This document shows, piece by piece, positions 35,392 through 43,949 of a DNA stretch of 61,591 nt. Source of the DNA: an uncultured Prevotellaceae bacterium (GTDB lineage Bacteria; Bacteroidota; Bacteroidia; Bacteroidales; Muribaculaceae); contig ONJX01000017.1 in the NCBI GenBank assembly GCA_900318255.1, forward strand, positions 1 to 61,591, written 5' to 3'. Below the pieces are notes generated by a model, which did no database searches, was not told the DNA's origin, and saw nothing but the letters and a program-made list of their open reading frames with translations. The position numbers and the translations under genes were made by a program. The stretch's first letter is position 1. Each line of letters opens with the position of its first letter.

Positions 35392-36921
35392 CTACTTATA
35401 CTTAATATCCTCAATAGCAGCACCTAAGTTTTCCACTATGTCGCTGGCGATGAGGCTCTGCTGCCCTTGTTTGGCGGCTGCAAGGTCACCAGCGTGACCA
35501 TGAATAAAGACACCCATCCACACGCTGCTGTCGGGGGTGTAGCCTTGTGCTATCAGTCCCGAGATGATGCCAGTGAGCACATCGCCGCTGCCTGCGGTTG
35601 CCATGCCAGGATTGCCACTGCTGTTGATATACACTTTGCCGTCGGGACGCACCGTCATGGTATAATGCCCCTTGAGGACAACGGTGATATTGTGGTTTCT
35701 CGACACGTTGATGGCCCGCTTGAGCCGCCCCTCGTCGGTGATGTTGCGCTCGCTAGAGTTCTGGAACAAGCGGTCAAACTCCCCCGTGTGTGGCGTTATT
35801 ATCGATCCTTTAGGAATGCTACGTAGCAGCATGGGTCTTGCCGCGATGCAATTAAGAGCGTCGGCATCGAGCAGGCATGGCTTGCGGTAGTTTTTCAGGA
35901 AATGGTCAACAGCATCGATGGTCTCATCGTTAGTGCCCATGCCAGGTCCTAAAGCCACCACACTAAATCGCCGCTTGATGTTGATTGCAGTGGTACACAG
36001 GTCGCTTCTGTCGGCCTCAAAGAGAGCCTCTGGGCAAGCTGTCTGCATAATGGTATTAGCACTAGCTGGACCATGCACAGTCACCAGGCCTGCACCTATG
36101 CGTTGTGCTCCACGTGCTGCAAGAATAGCCGCTCCCATCATGCCGTAGCTTCCAGCCACGAGATATAGCGTGCCGTTGTCATATTTGTTGATAAACGGGT
36201 CAAGAGGTTGTAGCACCTCCTTGACGTCTTCCTTCTCAATGAGGTAGAAGTCGGCAGGAGTCGAGGCTATTGCCGTTGGGCTGAGCTCAATGTCGAGCAC
36301 GACACACTCGCCTATGCACTCGGCATTCTCGCTAAAGAAGAACGACAACTTCTTAGCCCCAAAGGTTAGCGTGAGATCGGCGCGGATGATGTTGCGACGG
36401 TCTATACCCTCGTTCCACTCACAGAACAGTCCCGAGGGCATGTCGATAGCAACGATGAATGCCTCGCTGTTGTTGATATACTGGACCAGTGAGGTGTAGC
36501 CGCCCTTTAGCGGACTGTGGAGTCCCGAACCAAAGAGCCCGTCGATGACCACATCGTTATCACCCAGTTCGGGTGGGTTGAAATTATCGATGATTTCGGT
36601 AAAGTCGATGTCACCCAACTCAAGCAGCCGCTCGCGATTAGCTGCACAGCACTCGCTGAGGTTTGATGAGCGTATGTTAAACAAGAACACCTCGGGGTGA
36701 TAGCCCTGCTCATAGAGCATACGAGCCACCGCCAGTGCATCGCCGCCATTGTTGCCTGGTCCGGCAAAGATGATAATGCGCTTATTGGTGCGCCACCTCG
36801 ACATTATCTCATAGGTCACAGCCGATGCAGCCCGCTCCATCAGATCAAGCTCGTTGATGCCTTCGTTGGCAATAGTATCCCTGTCAATTTTCTTTATTGC
36901 CTCATTGGTAAATATTTTCAT
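35392..36921 (-). CDS. Bifunctional NAD(P)HX epimerase/dehydratase
   Basis: This 509-aa fusion has an N-terminal YjeF_N epimerase (FAGPGNNGGDALAVARML near 52-69, DGLFGSGL, VAIDMPSGL). The C-terminal part is an ADP/ATP-dependent dehydratase (GSYGMMGAAILAARGA, LGPGMG, ITPHTGEFDRL, GNPGMATAGSGDVLTGIISG). It repairs hydrated NAD(P)H in the cytosol. Length and domain order are normal for the family. The gene is alone on the minus strand, with its start ATG at 36921. Confidence 0.95.
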   Translation of the reverse strand: MKIFTNEAIKKIDRDTIANEGINELDLMERAASAVTYEIMSRWRTNKRIIIFAGPGNNGGDALAVARMLYEQGYHPEVFLFNIRSSNLSECCAANRERLLELGDIDFTEIIDNFNPPELGDNDVVIDGLFGSGLHSPLKGGYTSLVQYINNSEAFIVAIDMPSGLFCEWNEGIDRRNIIRADLTLTFGAKKLSFFFSENAECIGECVVLDIELSPTAIASTPADFYLIEKEDVKEVLQPLDPFINKYDNGTLYLVAGSYGMMGAAILAARGAQRIGAGLVTVHGPASANTIMQTACPEALFEADRSDLCTTAINIKRRFSVVALGPGMGTNDETIDAVDHFLKNYRKPCLLDADALNCIAARPMLLRSIPKGSIITPHTGEFDRLFQNSSERNITDEGRLKRAINVSRNHNITVVLKGHYTMTVRPDGKVYINSSGNPGMATAGSGDVLTGIISGLIAQGYTPDSSVWMGVFIHGHAGDLAAAKQGQQSLIASDIVENLGAAIEDIKYK

Positions 36922-36983
36922 ATCAAATTACTCGTTTTATCATGTTCTTCAATAGCCATTTCACAGGTGTCATTCATAATAAC

Positions 36984-37157
36984 GGTGGGTTCTATAAATT
37001 AAGAACAGTAAAAAAATGTTTTGGTTGTATTTTGATTTCTGTCGGCATCTTTTTATCTAAAGTCTTGAAATGTAGCCCGCTACTATTCTTCAACTTTGAA
37101 TAAAAACCTGCACGCCATAAATCCAAAATCTATCTCAATTAATTTATAGAACCAACC
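36984..37157. mobile_element. MITE-like element with 19-bp inverted ends
   Basis: GGTGGGTTCTATAAATTAA (36984-37002) and its reverse complement (37139-37157) match at 18 of 19 positions and bound 174 bases of AT-rich noncoding sequence. I see no clear target duplication. It could be a small nonautonomous element, or a transcribed hairpin of the divergent nnr/rluA interval. Confidence 0.5.
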
Positions 37158-37308
37158 TTAAAAAAGAAAAATGGCCCATTTTTTCATTTCAAACCACAAA
37201 GTTACACAAAATAAATTTCACAACAACCATTATTGACAAGAAAAAAAATTTTTTTCTTAATATGTGACAATTAAAATGGATTTTGGCGGGAAGTAGTGAA
37301 GTTTTTTG

Positions 37309-37316
37309 TAGCTTTG
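37309..37316 (+). promoter_or_regulatory. Promoter -7 box (TAGCTTTG) almost touching the start codon
   Basis: TAnnTTTG match ending 4 bases before the GTG at 37321, so transcription should begin at or next to the start codon. Confidence 0.65.
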
Positions 37317-37320
37317 TAGC

Positions 37321-39009
37321 GTGATTAATGACGACAAGTTGCACAGGTTCTTGCATGATGTGAGCAGCGTGGAGCTGCCCACGCATTTCACGTTTCCATT
37401 CCATTACGTGCCCCACCAGCTATGCAAGATAGCTGCGACTGAGGTGATGGACTATGCCTTGGGGCAAGATAACTGGCGCAACGAGCTCCTTGCTGGCAAG
37501 ATGCTGGGAGTGCTGGTGGTGAAGGACACCAGCGGCGCCATGGGCTACCTCGCCGCTTACTCTGGCAACCTCGCCCACAACGGCAACAACCCCTACTTTG
37601 TGCCACACATCTACAACCTGCTTGAGCCGCAGGGCCTATTTCGCACTGGCGAAGCCGAAATTTCCAATATCAACGAGCAAATCAAGACGCTTGAGAACTC
37701 GCCTCAGAGACAAGAGCTTGATGAGCTGCACCACTCCACCCTGATGAGGCAAAAGCTGGAGATTGTGGCAATGATGACGGCTCACAGCGAGGCCAAATGC
37801 CACCGCGACGCGGCAAGGGCCAATGGCAACCTCTCGCCCGAGCTGGAGAAGCAGCTCATCAAGGAGAGCCAGTTCCAGAAGGCGGAGCTGCGGCGACTCA
37901 AGAAACGTCACCGCCAGGAGCTAGAGCAGGTGGAACGCCGCATGAGCGACCATGACGCTACTATCACCGCCCTCAAAACCCGTCGTCATGCCATGAGCGA
38001 GAAGCTTCAACGTCAGCTCTTCAAGCTCTTTGTGGTGCGCAACGCCCGTGGCGAGAGCATGGATGTGGCCACCATCTTTGAGCAACGCCTCCACCGCCTG
38101 CCACCAGGAGGCACTGGAGAGTGCTGTGCGCCCAAACTGCTACAATATGCCTTCATGCATGGCTACACGCCCGTGTGCATGGCAGAGTTCTGGGTGGGCG
38201 AGTCACCACAGGGAGAGGTGCGTCACCACGGCCACTACTACCCTGCTTGCCGCAACAAGTGCCTGCCACTTCTAGAATATATGCTTCAAGGTCTTGACGT
38301 GGAGAGCAATCAGCTCATCGCTCAGTCTAGCAACGACGAGCTGAGAATCATCTATGAGGACCCGTGGCTCATTGTCATCGACAAGCCCGCGGGGATGCTC
38401 ACCGTGCCAGGCAAGGACGAGGAAGCCACATCGCTGCTTGAGCTAGTGCAACACATTCATGATGAGGAAACATTGAACGCCGTGGGTAAGGCGCAATACA
38501 GCGACAACACCCATTACAGAACAGCCCTTGAGGTTCACCGCCTAGACCAGGCCACTAGCGGACTGGTGGTCTTTGCCAAGACCCACAAGGTGCAGAGTAG
38601 CCTACGCCAGCAGTTTGAGAAACGCACAGTGAGCAAGACCTATCTTGCCCTGCTCGATGGCGTGCCACCCAAGAAACAGGGGACAATCGTGCTCCCCTTG
38701 CGTCCCGACTTTGACGACCGCCCGCGCCAGGTGGTGGATCATGAGCATGGCAAGCAGGCAATCACAAAATATAGGGTGCTGGAGTACCGAGGCGACCGCA
38801 CTCTGGTGGAGTTCAAGCCATGCACTGGCCGCACCCACCAACTGCGCATCCACGCCTCACACCCTCAAGGACTGGGCTGCCCCATCACCGGCGACATGCT
38901 CTACGGCACCGCCAGTCACCGCCTGTGTCTTCATGCCTGGAAGCTGATCTTCACCCACCCGATCACCGGTGAGGCCATAAGCTTAGAGAGCACTACAATC
39001 AACTTCTAA
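37321..39009 (+). CDS. RluA-family pseudouridine synthase with long N-terminal coiled-coil domain
   Basis: This 562-aa protein begins at GTG 37321; the next in-frame ATG would remove about 40 residues. Residues 1-~330 are an added region with a long coiled coil (about 110-225). The C-terminal ~220 residues are the RluA catalytic domain: LIVIDKPAGMLTVPG, then HRLDQATSG with catalytic Asp409, and CTGRTHQLRIH. It should convert a uridine to pseudouridine in rRNA or tRNA; the exact site cannot be read. The long form is frequent in Bacteroidota as far as I know. The promoter position implies a leaderless mRNA. Confidence 0.9.
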   Translation: MINDDKLHRFLHDVSSVELPTHFTFPFHYVPHQLCKIAATEVMDYALGQDNWRNELLAGKMLGVLVVKDTSGAMGYLAAYSGNLAHNGNNPYFVPHIYNLLEPQGLFRTGEAEISNINEQIKTLENSPQRQELDELHHSTLMRQKLEIVAMMTAHSEAKCHRDAARANGNLSPELEKQLIKESQFQKAELRRLKKRHRQELEQVERRMSDHDATITALKTRRHAMSEKLQRQLFKLFVVRNARGESMDVATIFEQRLHRLPPGGTGECCAPKLLQYAFMHGYTPVCMAEFWVGESPQGEVRHHGHYYPACRNKCLPLLEYMLQGLDVESNQLIAQSSNDELRIIYEDPWLIVIDKPAGMLTVPGKDEEATSLLELVQHIHDEETLNAVGKAQYSDNTHYRTALEVHRLDQATSGLVVFAKTHKVQSSLRQQFEKRTVSKTYLALLDGVPPKKQGTIVLPLRPDFDDRPRQVVDHEHGKQAITKYRVLEYRGDRTLVEFKPCTGRTHQLRIHASHPQGLGCPITGDMLYGTASHRLCLHAWKLIFTHPITGEAISLESTTINF

Positions 39010-39034
39010 AGCCAGCCCCATAATGTGGCTCGAT

Positions 39035-39183
39035 GCAGCATTGAGTCCACTTAAAAAAACAGCGAATCATGCGAATTAAACTAATTATTTATTACTGAAA
39101 ATCAATACTTTAATTTTCTGTTTTGCTTGTTTTTTGGGACAACAGACCAAAAAAAATGGACTTTTTAAAGTGGAGGCAGCATT
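39035..39183. mobile_element. Putative 133-bp MITE with 8-bp target duplication
   Basis: The 8-base repeat GCAGCATT (39035-39042 and 39176-39183) flanks 133 bases. The ends are imperfect inverted repeats: TCCACTTAAAAAAA at the left, TTTTTAAAGTGGA at the right. The interior is AT-rich with no open frame. This has the form of a nonautonomous transposable element. Confidence 0.6.
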
Positions 39184-39242
39184 ATTCCTTTTTAATTCCC
39201 TACTCAAAATAATAAGCGCGTAATAAATAACACGCCAAAGAC

Positions 39243-39283
39243 AAAATCACATCAAAAGAATGCCGTCACTTTGGTGTGATTTT
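39243..39283 (-). terminator. Hairpin over the end of the DUF4105 gene
   Basis: A stem of at least 9 bp (AAAATCACA with TGTGATTTT, extended by a few pairs). On the minus strand it is followed by GATTTTGT. It overlaps the last codons of the DUF4105 gene. Confidence 0.6.
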
Positions 39284-40408
39284 TGTTATGGATCTTATGG
39301 CGAGTGATGCTGTGATGAGCTGGTGTGTGAGGTCGAGCTGGCGGCTCAATGGTGTAGCGAGGATGAAGAGCAACAGCACTATCGTGTAGAACCAATAAAT
39401 CTTGTTGAAAGTCTTGTGGCGATGCCACAGTAGCCAGAAAATGAATGGTAGAGGGTTGAAGGGAATGAGGTACCAGTTCCAGTGCACGCCAAAGAGTCCC
39501 GACACGAAGCTGGTGTGCATCAGTAGCAAGCCACCAGTCGTCACCGCCGTCATGAGCACCACGTCGAGAGCTTGTGGGGCAGCATTTATCTTCCACTTCA
39601 CTTGGGCTATGGTGATAACTATGGTAAAAATCAACAGGAAGCCAAACACGCGCGCTGGCGTACACGGCGAGGGGCGGTACTTATTGACCATCGGCAGCAG
39701 CTCTTTCTCGCCAGTGACGACAGGACGCCTGGTGCCATCGCTACTGACCAGCGACGCCATCTTCAGCACCTCGGGCATGAGTTCGGGAGACATCTGTTGC
39801 TCGTGCGGCCAGCGAGTGTCGGCCTCAGTGCCGATAAATGTCATGTTCCAAAACTCCAGCCATGGCGAGTGCCTCGACAGGTACCTAACGCCGTCGCCGT
39901 TAACCATGTGGAACTGCTCGGGCCAGCCGTTAAAGTCGAGCGCCTCATCTCCTAGCGCCTGCTCAATGGCCCGTATAGTCACCGACGAGCAGTTGTTCTG
40001 CAAGAGGTTAAACTTGCGCATCTCGTCCCTCACACTGTCGTCACGCAGTTGCCGCCACAGTTCTTGCTCCTGGCTAGCGTTGAGCGATAGTGTGTATTGC
40101 ATCACCTGGCGTCCTTCTTGCTTGTAGGTGCCTAAGAAGGTTTCCGTGGGCACAGCATTGATGTGGGCATGGGTTTGACCAAGGAAGAACTCCAGCATCC
40201 CGGCGAAGCCTGTAGTCCCCTCGAAGCTGAAGCAGTAGTCGTAATGCTGCTCGGGCACCTCGATGCGCAGTGCTACATGTCCAAACTGCGAGTATAGCTC
40301 GTCGCCTGGCGACATCACCAGCACGCTCGCAGTGGTAGAACCCTTAGCAGCGAAACAGCAGAGCGACAACGCGCCGAGCAAAACCAGCCGTCGAGGAATT
40401 AAACTCAT
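39266..40408 (-). CDS. DUF4105 membrane protein, possible lipoprotein N-acyltransferase
   Basis: From ATG 40408 the product is 380 aa with a signal peptide (MSLIPRRLVLLGALSLCCFAAKG). A longer start at 40543 would add 45 residues and lies 8 bases after the upstream gene. The periplasmic part has FGHVALRI (His) and LLQNNCSSVTIRAI (Cys), the Cys/His pair of DUF4105, an NlpC/P60-like fold. The C-terminal third has about four membrane segments, with SFVSGLFGVHWNWYLIPFNP. I recall a DUF4105 protein, Lnb, reported as the Bacteroides lipoprotein N-acyltransferase; this should be checked. A paralogue lies at 50724. Confidence 0.85.
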   Translation of the reverse strand: MSLIPRRLVLLGALSLCCFAAKGSTTASVLVMSPGDELYSQFGHVALRIEVPEQHYDYCFSFEGTTGFAGMLEFFLGQTHAHINAVPTETFLGTYKQEGRQVMQYTLSLNASQEQELWRQLRDDSVRDEMRKFNLLQNNCSSVTIRAIEQALGDEALDFNGWPEQFHMVNGDGVRYLSRHSPWLEFWNMTFIGTEADTRWPHEQQMSPELMPEVLKMASLVSSDGTRRPVVTGEKELLPMVNKYRPSPCTPARVFGFLLIFTIVITIAQVKWKINAAPQALDVVLMTAVTTGGLLLMHTSFVSGLFGVHWNWYLIPFNPLPFIFWLLWHRHKTFNKIYWFYTIVLLLFILATPLSRQLDLTHQLITASLAIRSITKITPK

Positions 40409-40550
40409 GGGGCGGAATGTCCCCTTTGCAAACTTGAGTGAGGTAATAACAAATTGGGCCGTCATGATGCTGACGACCAGTGCATATAACAGAAAAGAGG
40501 GTGTTTTGGCTTTATCGAGAAGACACTGGCACAGATCTCTCATTGCGGTG

Positions 40551-40859
40551 TCACTTTACTACCACTTTGCGCGACCATCGCCCGGCACACTTCACGATGT
40601 AGAACCCCTTGGGCACATCGATGGTGACCTTGGTGCCAGCTATCACACGCACGCTCTTGATGAGCTGCCCCGTGATAGAGTATATGTTGAAAGTGGCGTC
40701 GCTGTCGCCAGCCACCATAGCAATGGTGCCCTTGCCTCCATAGACCGTGGTCTCATCGCTCGCTACCTGCTCGACGCGTGGGCTGGCAAAGACGTTAACA
40801 CTCACTGTACCAACAGCAAGCGCAACGCACATGGTGAATATGTAAAGCAAACGTCTCAT
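40551..40859 (-). CDS. Mini-protein made of a signal peptide and a T9SS-type sorting domain
   Basis: From ATG 40859 the product is 102 aa. It has a signal peptide (MRRLLYIFTMCVALAVG, cleavage near NVFAS), ~20 linker residues, then FNIYSITGQLIKSV...VPKGFYIVKCAGRWSRKVVVK. That is the pattern of a type A T9SS C-terminal domain (CTD). There is hardly any passenger. The promoter box (40869-40876) ends nine bases before the ATG. It may be a relic of a larger substrate or a real small surface peptide. It is followed closely by the DUF4105 gene. Confidence 0.7.
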   Translation of the reverse strand: MRRLLYIFTMCVALAVGTVSVNVFASPRVEQVASDETTVYGGKGTIAMVAGDSDATFNIYSITGQLIKSVRVIAGTKVTIDVPKGFYIVKCAGRWSRKVVVK

Positions 40860-40868
40860 TTCAACCTG

Positions 40869-40876
40869 CAAAATTA
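40869..40876 (-). promoter_or_regulatory. Promoter -7 box (TAATTTTG) of the mini-protein gene
   Basis: TAnnTTTG on the minus strand with only nine bases between box and ATG, implying a leader of a few bases at most. Confidence 0.65.
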
Positions 40877-41021
40877 CAGTTTTTTTCTAAAAAAACAATC
40901 TTCTGCACACAATTTTTTCAAAAAATTCACGTTAGCAACGCGCTTTAGAATCATGTAGAAGAAATTGTGGTCTCGGTATTATGACGCAAAACCCCTTCGA
41001 TAGTTTAATGTGAGAGCGGCT

Positions 41022-42290
41022 TTATTGGCCGTTTTTTTCGTTGGTGTTACTCGGCGGCTCCAACGGCTCCGACGGCTCCGACGGCTCCGACGGCTCCGAC
41101 GGCTCCGACGCGTTGATGGGCATCACGATGTCGCTGCCGTCGTCTTGGCCAGTGAGCAGTCGCATCAGCGCCTGTGCCAGCAGGCGTCCTTGCGAGTGAT
41201 AGCCGTCATTGGTAAGATGCAGGTGGTCGGTCTTCATGTAGCGAGCCTTGAGCCATCGGTTGGCAGCGCCAGCGCCACCAGCCACCTGGTAGAAGTCCCA
41301 CACTGGCACGTGGTGGCTCTTGCCGTAGGCGAGAATGATGTCGCGCACTGCCGCCACATTGCTCTGGACACGATAGCCGCGACCGCTGCGCTTGTGCGTC
41401 TCCATGGGCGTGGTGAGGAGAAATTTCACGCGTGGGCACTGGCGCCTGATGTCGGTGAGCATCTGGTCGATGTTTGCCGTGAGATTTCCAAACGTTCCAT
41501 AGGCCTCGTTGGTGCCTAGCGATATTATCACCAGCTGTGGCTCGAGGTCGGCGATTTGCTGTGCAAAGTTGTCGATGTTGAGGTAGCTGCGGTAGGTGGC
41601 GCCGTTGTTGCCTATGCAATCTAGCACCACCCCACGATGGCTGTTGAGCAGTCGCACGCCATAAAGCGCCCCGCTGCCGCTGAGGCGCAGGATGGCCGTG
41701 TCGGCCGAGCCCTCAAGCACAAAGTCGGTGGCGTGACTGCTGCGCTGCTTGCCTTTGACCGCCATGCCGTTCTGCTCCACGGCAAATGGCGAGGAAGGGG
41801 TATGGAAGATTGTGATGCGGTAGAAGTCGTCGCCAGGGTGTTTAGCCTTGATGCTCAGGGTGGTGCTGGCACCGCCAAACTTCACTGCCACCCCTGTCAT
41901 GCCCATGCCGGCCGGCCTAGACGACGAGAGCAGCCTGCTCGCTGCCGCAATGGGAGCGGACGACTTGAGCAGGTAGTCGCTAGGCTCGTTGGTTCCTGCC
42001 AGAGCCAGTGGGCTAATCAGTCCACGCCCTCCGTTGCCATACCGCTCTTGCAGCGCTCTTCTCACCTCGTCGCTGATGATGCCTGGCTGCACATGGGAGT
42101 CGCCAATGTGCACAATTGTGAACTTGTAGTGATGACGGTGATGGTTGTTGAGAAATGCGATGATGTCGTCCCAGTTGTCGCCATTGAGCACGATGTGGTT
42201 TGCCCATGAGTTGATGCCTACAGGCTGTGCTGCCGCCAAGGCTCCACTGAGAAGCGCCAAAGCAAATAATATGTGTGCCATTCTGCTCAT
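41022..42290 (-). CDS. Exported SGNH hydrolase with SEP-repeat tail
   Basis: This 422-aa protein has a signal peptide (near GALAAAQPVG). A SGNH domain is split by a ~110-residue beta-rich insert: VHIGDSHVQPG (Ser), ISLGTNEAYG (Asn) and DHLHLTNDGYH (Asp, His). The GDSH variant recalls sugar or peptidoglycan O-acetylesterases, though the substrate is unknown. The last ~25 residues are low complexity, (SEP)n then LEPPSNTNEKNGQ, encoded by a 9-base repeat. It lies 49 bases after rmuC and is probably co-transcribed. Confidence 0.88.
   Translation of the reverse strand: MSRMAHILFALALLSGALAAAQPVGINSWANHIVLNGDNWDDIIAFLNNHHRHHYKFTIVHIGDSHVQPGIISDEVRRALQERYGNGGRGLISPLALAGTNEPSDYLLKSSAPIAAASRLLSSSRPAGMGMTGVAVKFGGASTTLSIKAKHPGDDFYRITIFHTPSSPFAVEQNGMAVKGKQRSSHATDFVLEGSADTAILRLSGSGALYGVRLLNSHRGVVLDCIGNNGATYRSYLNIDNFAQQIADLEPQLVIISLGTNEAYGTFGNLTANIDQMLTDIRRQCPRVKFLLTTPMETHKRSGRGYRVQSNVAAVRDIILAYGKSHHVPVWDFYQVAGGAGAANRWLKARYMKTDHLHLTNDGYHSQGRLLAQALMRLLTGQDDGSDIVMPINASEPSEPSEPSEPSEPLEPPSNTNEKNGQ
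41056..41109 (-). repeat. Six 9-bp tandem repeats (SEP codons)
   Basis: Six units of GGCTCCGAC on the plus strand (one variant, GGCTCCAAC) lie in frame at the 3' end of the SGNH gene. Units are almost identical at the DNA level, so recent copy-number change is likely. Confidence 0.9.
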
Positions 42291-42339
42291 TTTCAGCTTG
42301 ATTTATGCTCCGCACTCGCGAAGTCTATCACCTGTTGCC

Positions 42340-43728
42340 TCATTGTTCAATCTCATCGTTTTTCAAGCCAGCCAGTTTCTTGATATTCTCGCCCTTAGAA
42401 AACACGCCACCACGACCTTCGAGTTTCTTCTTGGCGTTGTCGAAGGAGGCCTGCATGGCATTGATGCCATTTTGTATCTTATCGAGGTCGGTATAGAAGG
42501 CGTCGAGCTTGTCGATGAGCTTCATCACCTCCTTGGCGATGGCCTCGGCATTCTTGTTCTGCTTGTCGCGCGACCACAGCTGCATGAGCAGCTGCGCCAC
42601 ACTGAGCAGGTGGGTGGGGCTCACCACTACCACCCGTTTGCCATAGGCATACTCCCACAAGTCCTGGTTGCCCTGCATGGCGGCGAGGTAGGCAGGCTCG
42701 TTGGGTATGAACATCAGAGCGAAATCCACCGAGTTTTTCACGTGCTTTACATAGTCCTTCTTGGCGAGCAGGTCAATTTGGGCTTTCACCGACGCCTTGT
42801 GCTCGGCCAGCAGATGCTGCTGCTCGGCAGGAGAGGTGGCGTTGACAAATCCCACAAAGGCGGTGAGCGACACCTTGCTGTCGATGATCAGGCGCTTGCC
42901 GTCGGGCATAAACAGAGTGAAGTCGGGTCGCAGCATCGAGCCCTCGTCGTTGGTAATCACTTGGTGGTCATCGTCGCGTGTCACCTGCATCTGGTAGTGC
43001 ACGTTCTCCTGTAGTCCCGAGAGGTCGAGGATGCGCTTGAGCACGCCCTCTCCCCAGTCGCCCTGTATCTTGTTGTTGCTGATGAGCGCGTTAGACAGCC
43101 GGGTTGCCTCCTGCGAGATTTGGCGGTTAGCCTCCTGCATCCTTTTAATTTCTTTGTCAAAGATTTGAGAGTTGAGGTCTTGCCTCTGCTGATAGTCTTT
43201 GAGCTCCTTGTTAAGCCCTGTGATTTGCTCACGCAGCGGAGCCAGCAGCTGCCCGAGGCTCTCTTTCCCCTCCTCGTTCATCGCCTTGCGACTCAAGTCG
43301 AGCAGCTCGGCGGCAACCAGCTTGAACGCTTGCCGTGAGTCTTGCTCAAGCTGCTGGCGAGTGAGCGTGACACCCTCGAGCTTGGTAGTGAGGGCTGTCT
43401 TCTCGCGGTCGAGAGCGTCTTTTGCCTCGTCGAGAACCTTTATCTCGCCTCGCAGCTGCTCCACATCTTGCGAGAGCTCGTCGATGCGCTGGCGCAGCAG
43501 CGTCGCCTGCTGGGTGGTGGCAGCATTTTGCGTCTTCAGGTTCACGTTCTCATCGGCCAGCATCTGCGCCCTACCCTCGCTCGTGGTCAGCTGCTTGCGC
43601 AGCTCTTGGCATGAGTCCTCGATGTGACGACGCATTTCGGCGTCACTGTGCCGCGTGAGCCATGTCGCCACTGCTGCAAGAGCAATAACCACCAGTAAAG
43701 AAATAATGTATAAACCTAGACTAATCAT
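42340..43728 (-). CDS. rmuC: DNA recombination protein RmuC
   Basis: The 462-aa protein has one N-terminal membrane segment, a long coiled coil (about 25-190) and the RmuC nuclease-like core: QGDWGEGVLKRILD, MLRPDFTLFMPDGKRLIIDSKV and VFIPNEPAY-like FALMFIPNEPAYLAAM. RmuC limits inversions at short inverted repeats and may act as an anti-phage or DNA-processing factor. The start ATG 43728 is served by the box at 43809-43816. Confidence 0.95.
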   Translation of the reverse strand: MISLGLYIISLLVVIALAAVATWLTRHSDAEMRRHIEDSCQELRKQLTTSEGRAQMLADENVNLKTQNAATTQQATLLRQRIDELSQDVEQLRGEIKVLDEAKDALDREKTALTTKLEGVTLTRQQLEQDSRQAFKLVAAELLDLSRKAMNEEGKESLGQLLAPLREQITGLNKELKDYQQRQDLNSQIFDKEIKRMQEANRQISQEATRLSNALISNNKIQGDWGEGVLKRILDLSGLQENVHYQMQVTRDDDHQVITNDEGSMLRPDFTLFMPDGKRLIIDSKVSLTAFVGFVNATSPAEQQHLLAEHKASVKAQIDLLAKKDYVKHVKNSVDFALMFIPNEPAYLAAMQGNQDLWEYAYGKRVVVVSPTHLLSVAQLLMQLWSRDKQNKNAEAIAKEVMKLIDKLDAFYTDLDKIQNGINAMQASFDNAKKKLEGRGGVFSKGENIKKLAGLKNDEIEQ

Positions 43729-43808
43729 GATGTCTCACAAAATTCCTTAATCATTTAAAAAAACAGCGCCCGCGCTATTCTAATTTCCCCAGCCATGAAA
43801 CAGGTCTG

Positions 43809-43816
43809 CAAAGTTA
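43809..43816 (-). promoter_or_regulatory. Promoter -7 box (TAACTTTG) of rmuC
   Basis: Exact TAnnTTTG match on the minus strand, about 80 bases upstream of the rmuC ATG. Confidence 0.7.
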
Positions 43817-43949
43817 CAGAAAAAATCCCGCATAACGATGAGCTAACATAAATATTGTGTGCTATTTTTATTTTTTGTGGATTTTTCTTTGAAAATACAA
43901 AAATTATTTGTACCTTGTGGCGGTTTTTAAGAAGCATGATTTTTTGTCT

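Noticed and set aside
41013..41037. Hairpin with T run on the plus strand as a terminator
   Set aside because: Stem is only about 4-5 bp and no plus-strand gene ends there.
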